Assembly (NCBI GenBank): GCA_964036315.1
Contig: OZ038479.1
Span: 63,071,804-63,135,803, forward strand
Direction of reading: 5' to 3'
DNA length: 64,000 nt
Source of the DNA: Acanthosepion esculentum
Lineage: Eukaryota > Mollusca > Cephalopoda > Sepiida > Sepiidae
The position numbers and the translations under genes are program-made. Every line of letters starts with the position of its first letter. The first letter of the stretch is position 1. The notes under the pieces were generated by a model. That model ran no database searches, had not been told where the DNA came from, and worked only from the letters and a program-made list of their open reading frames with translations. Positions 35,701 to 48,411 of the stretch are shown here, piece by piece.

Positions 35701-38700
35701 TGCAAATAGGAATGCTGCATATTGTGTTTTTTTTTCAATAGAAAAGTTAGAAAACATATTGAAATATTGCATCTTTTGTTATTTTGCAATAAAAAAGTTA
35801 GAATGCAAATAGGAATGCTGCATATTTTGGTATTATTCAATAGAAAAGTTAGAAAACATATTGAAATATAGCATCTTTTGTTATTTTGCAATAAAAAAGT
35901 TAGATTGCAAATAGGAATGCTGTATATTTTGTTATATTTTTCAATAGAAAAGTTAGAAAACATATTGAAATATTGCATCTTTTCTTATTTTGCAATAAAA
36001 AAGTTAGAATGCAAATAGGAATGCTGCATATTGTTATATTTTTCAATAGAAAAGTTAGAAAACATATTGAAATATTGCATCTTTGGTTATTTTGCTATAA
36101 AAAAGTTAGAATGCAAATAGGAATGCTGCATATTTTGTTATATTTTTCAATAGAAATGTTAGAAAACATATTGAAATATTTCATCTTTTGTTATTTTGCA
36201 ATAAAAAAGTTAGAATGCAGATAGGAATGCTGCATATTTTGGTATTTTTACAATAGAAAAGTTAGAAAACATATTGAAATATTGCATCTTTTGTTAGTTT
36301 GCAATAAAAAAGTTAGAATGCAAATAGGAATGCTGCATATTGTTATATTTATCAATAGAAAAGTTAGAAAACATATTGAAATATTGCATCTTTTGTTATT
36401 TTGCAATAACAAAGTTAGAATGCAAATAGGAATGCTGCATATTTTGTTTTTTTTTCAATAGAAAAGTTAGAAAACATATTGAAATATTGCATCTTTTGTT
36501 ATTTTGCAATAACAAAGTTAGAATGCAAATAGGAATGCTGCATATTGTTATATTTATCAATAGAAAAGTTAGAAAACATATTGAAATATTGCATCTTTTG
36601 TTATTTTGCAATAAAAAAGTTAGAATGCAAATAGGAATGCTGCATATTGCTATATTTATCAATAGAAAAGTTAGAAAACATATTGAAATATTGCATCTTT
36701 TGTTATTTTGCAATAAAAAAGTTAGAATGCAAATAGGAATACTGCATATTGTTATATATTTCTGGAGAAAATTTAGAAAACATACTGAAATATTGCATCT
36801 TTTGTTATTTTGCAATAAAATTAAGAATGCAAATAGGAATGCTGCATAATGTCATATTTTTCAAAAGAACAGTTAGAAAACATATTGAAATATTGCATCT
36901 TTTGTATTTTGCAATAAAAATGTTAGAATGCAAATAGTAATACTGCATATTGTTATATTATTCAATAGAAAAGTTAGAAAAACATCTACAAATATTGCAT
37001 CTTTATTATTTTGCAATAAAAAAGTTAGAATGCAAATAGGAATGCTGCATATTTTGGTATTATTCAATAGAAAAGTTAGAAAACATATTGAAATATTGCA
37101 TCTTTTGATATTTTGCAATAAAAAAGTTAGAATGCAAATAGGAATGCTGCATATTTTGTTTTTTTTTTCAATAGAAAAGTTAGAAAACATATTGAAATTT
37201 TGCATCTTTTGTTATTTTGCAATAACAAAGTTAGAATGCAAATAGGAATGCTGCATATTTTGTTTTTTTTTCAATAGAAAAGTTAGAAAACATATTGAAA
37301 TATTGCATCTTTTGTTATTTTGCAATAAAAAAGTTACAATGCAAATAGGAATGCTGCATATTGTTATATTTATCAATAGAAAAGTTAGAAAACCTATTGA
37401 AATATTGCATCTTTTGTTATTTTGCAATAAAAAAGTTAGAATGCAAATAGGAATGCTGCATATTTTGTTTTTTTTTCAATAGAAAAGTTAGAAAACATAT
37501 TGTAATATTGCATCTTTTGTTATTTTGCAATAAAAAAAGTTAGAATGCAAATAGGAATGCTGCATATTTTTTTTTTTTCAATAGAAATTTAGAAAACATA
37601 TTGAAATATTGCATCTTTTGTTATTTTGCAATAACAAAGTTAGAATGCAAATAGAAATGCTGCATATTGTTATATTTATCAATAGAAAAGTTAGAAAACA
37701 TATTGAAATATTGCATCTTTTGTTATTTTGCAATAACAAAGTTAGAATGCAAATAGGATTGCTGTATTTTGTTATATTTTTCAATAGAAAAGTTAGAAAA
37801 CATATTGAAATATTGCATCTTTTGATATTTTGCAATAAAAAAGTTAGAATGCAAATAGGAATGCTGCATATTGTTATAATTTTCAATAGAAAAGTTAGAA
37901 AACATATTGAAATATTGCATCTTTTGTTATTTTGCTATAAAAAAGTTAGAATGCAAATAGGAATGCTGCATATTTTGTTATATTTTTCAATAGAAAAGTT
38001 AGAAAACATATTGAAATATTTCATTTTGTTATTTTGCAATAAAAAAGTTAGAAAGCAGATAGGAATGCTGCATATTTTGGTATTTTTACAATAGAAAAGT
38101 TAGAAAACATATTGAAATATTGCATCTTTTGTTAGTTTGCAATAAAAAAGTTAGAATGCAAATAGGAATGCTGCATATTGTTATATTTATCAATAGAAAA
38201 GTTAGAAAACATATTGAAATATTGCATCTTTTGTTATTTTGCAATAAAAAAGTTAGAATGCAAATAGGAATGCTGCATATTTTGTTTTTTTTTTCAATAG
38301 AAAAGTTAGAAAACGTATTGAAATATTGCATCTTTTTTTCTTTTTCAATAACAAAGTTAGAATGCAAAGAGGAATGTTGCATATTGTTATATTTTTCAAT
38401 AGAAAAGTTAGAAAACATATTGAAATATTGCATCTTTTGTTATTTTGCAATAAAAAAGTTAGAATGCAAATAGGAATGCTGCATATTGTTATATTTATCA
38501 ATAGAAAAGTTAGAAAACATATTGAAATATTGCATCTTTTGTTATTTTGCAAGAACAAAGTTAGAATGCAAATAGGAATGCTGCATATTTTGTTTTTTTT
38601 TCAATAGAAAAGTTAGAAAACATATTGAAATATTGCATCTTTTGTTATTTTGCAATAACAAAGTTAGAATGCAAATAGGAATGCTGCATATTGTTATATT

Positions 38701-40503
38701 TATCAATAGAAAAGTTAGAAAACATATTGAAATATTGCATCTTTTGATATTTTGCAATAAAAAAGTTAGAATGCAAATAGGAATGCTGCATATTGCTATA
38801 TTTATCAATTGAAAAGTTAGAAAACATATTGAAATATTGCATCATTTGTTATTTTGCAATAAAAAAGTTAGAATGCAAATAGGAATACTGCATATTGTTA
38901 TATATTTCTGGAGAAAATTTAGAAAACATACTGAAATATTGCATCTTTTGTTATTTTGCAATAAAATTAAGAATGCAAATAGGAATGCTGCATAATGTCA
39001 TATTTTTCAAAAGAACAGTTAGAAAACATATTGAAATATTGCATCTTTTGTATTTTGCAATAAAAATGTTAGAATGCAAATAGGAATACTGCATATTGTT
39101 ATATTTTTCAAAAGAAAAGTTAGAAAACTTATTGAAATATTGCATCTTTTGTTATTTTGCAATAAAAAGTTAGAATGCAAATAGGAATGCTGCATATTGT
39201 TATATTTTTCAATAGAAAAGTTAGAAAACATATAGAAATATTGTATCTTTTGTTATTTTGCAATAAAAAAGTTAGAATGCAAATAGGAATGCTGCATATT
39301 TTGGTATTATTCAATAGAAAAGTTAGAAAACATATTGAAATATTGCATCTATTGTTATTTTGCAATAAAAATGTTAGAATGCATATAGGAATGCTGCATA
39401 TTTTGGTATTATTCAATAGAAATTTAGAAAACATATTGAAATATTGCATCTTTTGTTATTTTGCAATAAAAAAGTTAGAATGCAAATAGGAATACGGCAT
39501 ATTGTTATATTTTTCAATAGAAAAGTTAGAAAACATATTGAAATATTTCATCTTTTGTTATTTTGCAATAAAAAAGTTAGAATGGAAATAGGAATGCTGC
39601 ATATTGTTATATTTTTCAGTAGAAAAGTTAGAAAACATATTGAAATATTGCATCTTTTGTTATTTTGCAATCAAAAAGTTAGAATGCAAATAGGAATGCT
39701 GCATATTTTGTTTTTTTTTCAATAGAAAAGTTAGAAAACGTATTGAAATATTGCATCATTTGTTATTTTGCAATAACAAAGTTAGAATGCAAATAGGAAT
39801 GCTGCATATTGTTATATTTATCAATAGAAAAGTTAGAAAACATAATGAAATATTGCATCTTTTGTTATTTTGCAATAAAAAAATTAGAATGCAAATAGGA
39901 ATGCTTCATATTTTGTTTTTTTTTCAATAGAAAAGTTAGAAAACGTATTGAAATATTCCATCTTTTTTTCTTTTTCAATAACAAAGTTAGAATGCAAATA
40001 GGAATGCTGTATATTGTTATATTTTTCAATAGAAAAGTTAGAAAACATATTGAAATATTGCATCTTTTGATATTTTGCAATAAAAAAGTTAGAATGCAAA
40101 TAGGAATGCTGCATATTTTTTTCTTTTTTTCAATAGCAAAGTTAGAAAACATATTGAAATATTGCATCTTTTGTTATTTTGCAATAACAAAGTTAGAATG
40201 CAAATAGGAATGCTGTATATTGTTATATTTTTCAATAGAAAAGTTAGAAAACATATTGAAATATTGCATCTTTTGATATTTTGCAATAAAAAAGTTAGAA
40301 TGCAAATAGGAATGCTGCATATTGTTATATTTTTCAATAGAAAAGTTAGAAAACATATTGAAATATTGCATCTTTTGTTATTTTGCTATAAAAAAGTTAG
40401 AATGCAAATAGGAATGCTGCATATTTTGTTATATTTTTCAATAGAAAAGTTAGAAAACATATTGAAATATTTCATCTTTTGTTATTTTGCAATAAAAATT
40501 TAG
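29749..40503. repeat. Two tandem copies of a 5.4-6.0 kb higher-order repeat
   Basis: The block from about 29749 to 35125 recurs from about 35172 to 40503. The offset between matching markers grows in steps: 5425 bp ('ttcaatcgaaaag', 29801 and 35226), 5629 bp ('ttctggagaa', 31131 and 36760), 5630, about 5937, then 6037-6038 bp (33137 and 39175; 34125 and 40162). The steps of about 204, 307 and 101 bp are whole numbers of dimers, so the copies differ by in-register gains or losses of 102-bp units. Confidence 0.85.
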
Positions 40504-40537
40504 AATGCAGATAGGAATGCTGCATATTTTGGTATTT

Positions 40538-42060
40538 TTACAATAGAAAAGTTAGAAAACATATTGAAATATTGCATCTTTTGTTAGTTTGCAATAAAAA
40601 AGTTAGAATGCAAATAGGAATGCTGCATATTGTTATATTTATCAATAGAAAAGTTAGAAAAGATATTGAAATATTGCATCTTTTGTTATTTTGCAATAAA
40701 AAAGTTAGAATGCAAATAGGAATGCTGAATATTGTTATATTTATCAATAGAAAAGTTAGAAATCATATTGAAATATTGCATCTTTTGTTATTTTGCAATA
40801 ACAAAGTTAGAATGCAAATAGGAATGCTGCATATTTTGTTTTTTTTTCAATAGAAAAGTTAGAAAACATATTGAAATATTGCATCTTTTGTTATTTTGCA
40901 ATAACAAAGTTAGAATGCAAATAGGAATTTTGCATATTGTTATATTTATCAATAGAAAAGTTAGAAAACATATTGAAATATTGCATCTTTTGTTATTTTG
41001 CAATCAAAAAATTAGAATGCAAATAGGAATGCTGCATATTTTGTTTTTTTTTCAATAGAAAAGTTAGAAAACATATTGAAATATTGCATCTTTTGTTATT
41101 TTGCTATAAAAAAGTTAGAATGCAAATAGGAATGCTGCATATTTTGTTATATTTTTCAATAGAAAAGTTAGAAAACATATTGAAATATTTCATCTTTTGT
41201 TATTTTGCAATAAAAAAGTTAGAATGCAGATAGGAATGCTGCATATTTTGGTATTTTTACAATAGAAAAGTTAGAATACATATTGAAATATTGCATCTTT
41301 TGTTAGTTTGCAATAAAAAAGTTAGAATGCAAATAGGAATGCTGCATATTGTTATATTTATCAATAGAAAAGTTAGAAAACATATTGAAATATTGCATCT
41401 TTTGTTATTTTGCAATAAAAAAGTTAGAATGCAAATAGGAATGCTGAATATTGTTATATTTATCAATAGAAAAGTTAGAAAACATATTGAAATATTGCAT
41501 CTTTTGTTATTTTGCAATAACAAAGTTAGAATGCAAATAGGAATGCTGCATATTTTGTTTTTTTTTCAATAGAAAAGTTAGAAAACATATTGAAATATTG
41601 CATCTTTTGTTATTTTGCAATAACAAAGTTAGAATGCAAATAGGAATTTTGCATATTGTTATATTTATCAATAGAAAAGTTAGAAAACATATTTAAATAT
41701 TGCATCTTTTGTTATTTTGCAATCAAAAAGTTAGAATGCAAATAGGAATGCTGCATATTTTGTTTTTTTTTCAATAGAAAAGTTAGAAAACATATTGAAA
41801 TATTGCATCTTTTGTTATTTTGCTATAAAAAAGTTAGAATGCAAATAGGAATGCTGCATATTTTGTTATATTTTTCAATAGAAAAGTTAGAAAACATATT
41901 GAAATATTTCATCTTTTGTTATTTTGCAATAAAAAAGTTAGAATGCAGATAGGAATGCTGCATATTTTGGTATTTTTACAATAGAAAAGTTAGAATACAT
42001 ATTGAAATATTGCATCTTTTGTTAGTTTGCAATAAAAAAGTTAGAATGCAAATAGGAATG
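40538..42060. repeat. 719-bp tandem repeat in R
   Basis: A block with 'ggtatttttacaatagaaaa', 'cttttgttagtttgcaataa' and 'tttatcaatag' recurs at exactly 719 bp: 'ttagaaaaca' at 40552, 'ttagaataca' at 41271 and 41990. The a-to-t change is shared only by the second and third copies, ordering the events. The third copy is partial. 719 is seven dimers plus five bases added by longer T tracts. Confidence 0.85.
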
Positions 42061-45000
42061 CTGCATATTGTTATATTTATCAATAGAAAAGTTAGAAAAC
42101 ATATTGAAATATTGCATCTTTTGTTATTTTGCAATCAAAAAGTTAGAATGCAAATAGGAATGCTGCATATTTTGTTTTTTTTTCAATAGAAAAGTTAGAA
42201 AACGTATTGAAATATTGCATCTTTTGTTATTTTGCAATAAAAAAGTTAGAATGCAAATAGGAATGCTTCATATTTTGTTTTTTTTTCAATAGAAAAGTTA
42301 GAAAACGTATTGAAATATTGCATCTTTTTTTCTTTTTCAATAACAAAGTTAGAATGCAAATAGGAATGCTGTATATTGTTATATTTTTCAATAGAAAAGT
42401 TAGAAAACATATTGAAATATTGCATCTTTTGATATTTTGCAATAAAAAAGTTAGAATGCAAATAGGAATGCTGCATATTTTGTTTTTTTTTCAATAGAAA
42501 AGTTAGAAAACATATTGAAATATTGCATCTTTTGTTATTTTGCAATAACAAAGTTAGAATGCAAATAGGAATGCTGTATATTGTTATATTTTTCAATAGA
42601 AAAGTTAGAAAACATATTGAAATATTGCATCTTTTGATATTTTGCAATAAAAAAGTTAGAATGCAAATAGGAATGCTGCATATTGTTATATTTTTCAATA
42701 GAAAAGTTAGAAAACATATTGAAATATTGCATCTTTTGTTATTTTGCAATAAAAAAGTTAGAATGCAAATAGGAATGCTGCATATTTTGTTATATTTTTC
42801 AATAGAAAAGTTAGAAAACATATTGAAATATTGCATCTTTTGTTATTTTGCAATAACAAAGTTAGAATGCAAATAGGAATGCTGCATATTTTGTTTTTTT
42901 TCAATAGAAAAGTTAGAAAACATATTGAAATATTGCATCTTTTGTTATTTTGCATTAACAAAGTTAGAATGCAAATAGGAATTTTGCATATTGTTATATT
43001 TATCAATAGAAAAGTTAGAAAACATATTGAAATATTGCATCTTTTGTTATTTTGCAATAAAAAAGTTAGAATGCAAATAGGAATGCTGCATATTGCTATA
43101 TTTATCAATAGAAAAGTTAGAAAACATATTGAAATATTGCATCTTTTGTTATTTTGCAATAAAAAAGTTAGAATGCAAATAGGAATACTGCATATTGTTA
43201 TATATTTCTGGAGAAAATTTAGAAAACATACTGAAATATTGCATCTTTTGTTATTTTGCAATAAAATTAAGAATGCAAATAGGAATGCTGCATATTGTCA
43301 TATTTTTCAAAAGAACAGTTAGAAAACATATTGAAATATTGCATCTTTTGTATTTTGCAATAAAAATGTTAGAATGCAAATAGGAATACTGCATATTGTT
43401 ATATTTTTCAAAAGAAAAGTTAGAAAACATATTGAAATATTGCATTTTTTGTTATTTTGCAATAAAAAAGTTAGAATGCAAATAGGAATACTGCATATTG
43501 TTATACTTTTCAATAGAAAAGTTAGAAAACATAATGAAAAATTGCATCTTTTGTTATTTTGCAATAAAAAAGTTAGAATGCAAATAGGAATGCTGCATAT
43601 TTTGTTATATTTTTGAATAGAAAAGTTAGAAAACATATTGAAATATTGCATCTTTTGTTATTTTGCAATAAAAAAGTTAGAATGCAAATAGGAATGCTGC
43701 ATATTGTTATATTTTTCAATAGAAAAGTTAGAAAACATATAGAAATATTGCATCTTTTGTTATTTTGCAATAAAATAGTTAGAATGCAAATAGGAATGCT
43801 GCATATTTTGGTATTATTCAATAGAAAAGTTAGAAAACATATTGAAATATTGCATCTATTGTTATTTTGCAATAAAAATGTTAGAATGCAAATAGGAATG
43901 CTGCATATTTTGTTTTTTTTCAATAGAAAAGTTATAAAACATATTGAAATATTGCATCTTTTGTTATTTTGCAATAAAAAAGTTAGAATGCAAATAGGAA
44001 TGCTGCATATTTTGGAATTATTCAATAGAAATTTAGAAAACATATTGAAATATTGCATCTTTTGTTATTTTGCAATAAAAAAGTTAGAATGCAAATAGGA
44101 ATACGGCATATTGTTATATTTTTCAATAGAAAAGGTAGAAAACATATTGAAATATTGCATCTTTTGTTATTTTGCAATAAAAAAGTTAGAATGCAAATAG
44201 GAATGCTGCATATTGTTATATTTTTCAGTAGAAAAGTTAGAAAACATATTGAAATATTGCATCTTTTGTTATTTTGCAATCAAAAAGTTAGAATATAAAT
44301 AGGAATGCTGCATATTTTTTTTTTTTTTCAATAGAAAAGTTAGAAAACGTATTGAAATATTGCATCTTTTGTTATTTTGCAATAACAAAGTTAGAATGCA
44401 AATAGGAATGCTGCATATTGTTATATTTATCAATAGAAAAGTTAGAAAACATATTGAAATATTGCATCTTTTGTTATTTTGCAATAAAAAAGTTAGAATG
44501 CAAATAGGAATGCTGCATATTTTGTTTTTTTTTTTCAATAGAAAAGTTAGAAAACATATTGAAATATTGCATCTTTTGTTATTTTGCAATAACAAAGTTA
44601 GAATGCAAATAGGAATGCTGCATATTGTTATATTTATCAATAGAAAAGTTAGAAAACATATTGAAATATTGCATCTTTTGTTATTTTGCAATAAAAAAGT
44701 TAGAATGCAAATAGGAATGCTGCATATTGCTATATTTATCAATAGAAAAGTTAGAAAACATATTGAAATATTGCATCTTTTGTTATTTTGCAATAAAAAA
44801 GTTAGAATGCAAATAGGAATACTGCATATTGTTATATTTTTCAGTAGAAAAGTTAGAAAACATATTGAAATATTGCATCTTTTGTTATTTTGCAATAACA
44901 AAGTTAGAATGCAAATAGGAATGTTGCATATTGTTATATTTATCAATAGAAAAGTTAGAAAACATATTGAAATATTGCATCTTTTGTTATTTTGCAATAA

Positions 45001-45236
45001 AAAAGTTAGAATGCAAATAGGAATACTGCATAGTGTTATATTTTTCAGTAGAAAAGTTAGAAAACATATTGAAATATTGCATCTTTTGTTATTTTGCAAT
45101 AAAAAAGTTAGAATGCAAATCGGAATACTGCATATTGTCATATATTTCTGGAGAAAATTTAGAAAACATACTGAAATATTGCATCTTTTGTTATTTTGCA
45201 ATAAAAAAGTTAGAATGCAAATAGGAATGCTGCATA

Positions 45237-48200
45237 TTGTTATATTTTTCAAAAGAAAAGTTAGAAAACATATTGAAATATTGCATCTTTTGTTATTTTG
45301 CAAGAAAAAAGTTAGAATGCAAATTGGAATACTGCATATTGTTATATATTTCTGGAGAAAATTTAGAAAACATATTGAAATATTGCATCTTTTGTTATTT
45401 TGCAATAAAAAAGTTAGAATGCAAATAGGAATACTGCATATTGTTATATATTTCTGGAGAAAATTTAGAAAACATACTGAAATATTGCATCTTTTGTTAT
45501 TTTGCAATAAAATTAAGAATGCAAATAGGAATGCTGCATATTGTCATATTTTTCAAAAGAAAAGTTAGAAAACATATTGAAATATTGCATCTTTTGTATT
45601 TTGCAATAAAAATGTTAGAATGCAAATAGGAATACTGCATATTGTTATATTTTTCAATAGAAAAGTTAGAAAACATATTGAAATATTGCATCTTTTGTTA
45701 TTTTGCAATAAAAAAGTTAGAATGCAAATAGGAATGCTGCATATTGTTATATTATTCAATAGAAAAGTTAGAAAACATATAGAAATATTGCATCTTTTGT
45801 TATTCTGCAATAAAAAAGTTAGAATGCAAATAGGAATGTTGCATATTTTGTTTTTTTTTCAATAGAAAAGTTAGAAAACATATTGAAATATTGCATCTTA
45901 TGTTATTTTGCAATAAAAAAGATAGAATGCAAATAGGAATGCTGCATATTTTGGTATTATTCAATAGAAAAGTTAGAAAACATGTTGAAATATTGCATCT
46001 ATTGATATTTTGCAATAAAAAAGTTAGAATGCAAATAGGAATGCTGCATATTGTTATATTTATCAATAGAAAAGTTAGAAAACATATTGAAATATTGCAC
46101 CTTTTGTTATTTTGCAATAAAAAAGTTAGAATGCAAATAGGAATGCTGCATATTGTTATATTTTTCAATAGAAAAGTTAGAAAACATATTGAAATATTGC
46201 ATCTTTTGTTATTTTGCAATAAAAAAGTTAGAATGCAAATAGGAATACGGCATATTGTTATATTTTTCAATAGAAAAGTTAGAAAACATATTGAAATATT
46301 GCATCTTTTGTTATTTTGCAATAAAAAAGTTAGAATGCAAATAGGAATGCTGCATATTGTTATATTTTTCAGTAAAAAAGTTAGAAAACATATTGAAATA
46401 ATGCATCTTTTGTTATTTTCCAATCAAAAAGTTAGAATGCAAATAGGAATGCTGCATATTTTGTTTTTTTTTCAATAGAAAATTTAGAAAACGTATTGAA
46501 ATATTGCATCTTTTGTTATTTTGCAATAACAAAGTTAGAATGCAAATAGGAATGCGGCATATTGTTATATTTATCAATAGAAAAGTTAGAAAACATATTG
46601 AAATATTGCATCTTTTGTTATTTTGCAATATAAAAGTTAGAATGCAAATAGGAATACTGTATATTGTTATATTTTTCAAAAGAAAAGTTAGAAAACATAT
46701 TGAAATATTGCATCTTTTGTTATTTTGCAAGAAAAAAGTTAGAATGCAAATTGGAATACTGCATATTGTTATATATTTCTGGAGAAAATTTAGAAAACAT
46801 ATTGAAATATTGCATCTTTTGTTATTTTGCAATAAAAAAGTTAGAATGCAAATAGGAATACTGCATATTGTTATATATTTCTGGAGAAAATTTAGAAAAC
46901 ATACTGAAATATTGCATCTTTTGTTATTTTGCAATAAAATTAAGAATGCAAATAGGAATGCTGCATATTGTCATATTTTTCAAAAGAAAAGTTAGAAAAC
47001 ATATTGAAATATTGCATCTTTTGTATTTTGCAATAAAAATGTTAGAATGCAAATAGGAATACTGCATATTGTTATATTTTTCAATAGAAAAGTTAGAAAA
47101 CATATTGAAATATTGCATCTTTTGTTATTTTGCAATAAAAAAGTTACAATGCAAATAGGAATGCTGCATATTGTTATATTTTTCAATAGAAAAGTTAGAA
47201 AACATATAGAAATATTGCATCTTTTGTTATTCTGCAATAAAAAAGTTAGAATGCAAATAGGAATGTTGCATATTTTGTTTTTTTTTCAATAGAAAAGTTA
47301 GAAAACATATTGAAATATTGCATCTTATGTTATTTTGCAATAAAAAAGATAGAATGCAAATAGGAATGCTGCATATTTTGGTATTATTCAATAGAAAAGT
47401 TAGAAAACATGTTGAAATATTGCATCTATTGATATTTTGCAATAAAAAAGTTAGAATGCAAATAGGAATGCTGCATATTTTGTTATATTTTGAATAGAAA
47501 AGTTAGAAAACATATTGAAATATTGCATCTTTTGTTATTTTGCAATAAAAAAGTTAGAATGCAAATAGGAATGCTGCATATTGTTATATTTTTCAATAGA
47601 AAAGTTAGAAAACATATTGAAATATTGCATCTTTTGTTATTTTGCAATAAAAAAGTTAGAATGCAAATAGGAATGCTGCATATTTTGGTATTATTCAATA
47701 GAAATTTAGAAAACATATTGAAATATTGCATCTTTTGTTATTTTGCAATAAAAAAGTTAGAATGCAAATAGGAATACGGCATATTGTTATATTTTTCAAT
47801 AGAAAAGTTAGAAAACATATTGAAATATTGCATCTTTTGTTATTTTGCAATAAAAAAGTTAGAATGCAAATAGGAATACGGCATATTGTTATATTTTTCA
47901 ATAGAAAAGTTAGAAAACATATTGAAATATTGCATCTTTTGTTATTTTGCAATAAAAAAGTTAGAATGCAAATAGGAATGCTGCATATTGTTATATTTTT
48001 CAGTAAAAAAGTTAGAAAACATATTGAAATAATGCATCTTTTGTTATTTTGCAATCAAAAAGTTAGAATGCAAATAGGAATGCTGCATATTTTGTTTTTT
48101 TTTCAATAGAAAATTTAGAAAACGTATTGAAATATTGCATCTTTTGTTATTTTGCAATAACAAAGTTAGAATGCAAATAGGAATGCGGCATATTGTTATA

Positions 48201-48361
48201 TTTATCAATAGAAAAGTTAGAAAACATATTGAAATATTGCATCTTTTGATATTTTGCAATAAAAAAGTTAGAATGCAAATAGGAATGCTGCATATTGTTA
48301 TATTTATCAATAGAAAAGTTAGAAAACATATTGAAATATTGCATCTTTTTTTATTTTGCAA
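45237..48361. repeat. Tandem higher-order repeat in R, 1427 bp then 1631 bp offset
   Basis: Positions about 45237-46020 recur at 46664-47447 (offset 1427). The marker run is 'gcaagaaaaaagttag', two 'tttctggagaaaattt' b halves, 'gcaataaaattaagaatgc', 'cttttgtattttgcaataa', 'gttattctgcaataa' and 'cttatgttattttgc'. Later positions (46413-46560 and 48044-48191) match at 1631 bp, which is 204 bp (two dimers) more. Confidence 0.8.
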
Positions 48362-48411
48362 TAATAAAAGTTAGAATGCAAATAGGAATGCTGCATATTT
48401 TGTTTTTTTTT

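Noticed and set aside
44269..45568. Overlapping 412- and 402-codon frames as real proteins
   Set aside because: The 34-residue periodicity matches the 102-bp unit exactly and both strands are open; no promoter, splice or non-repeat domain is seen.
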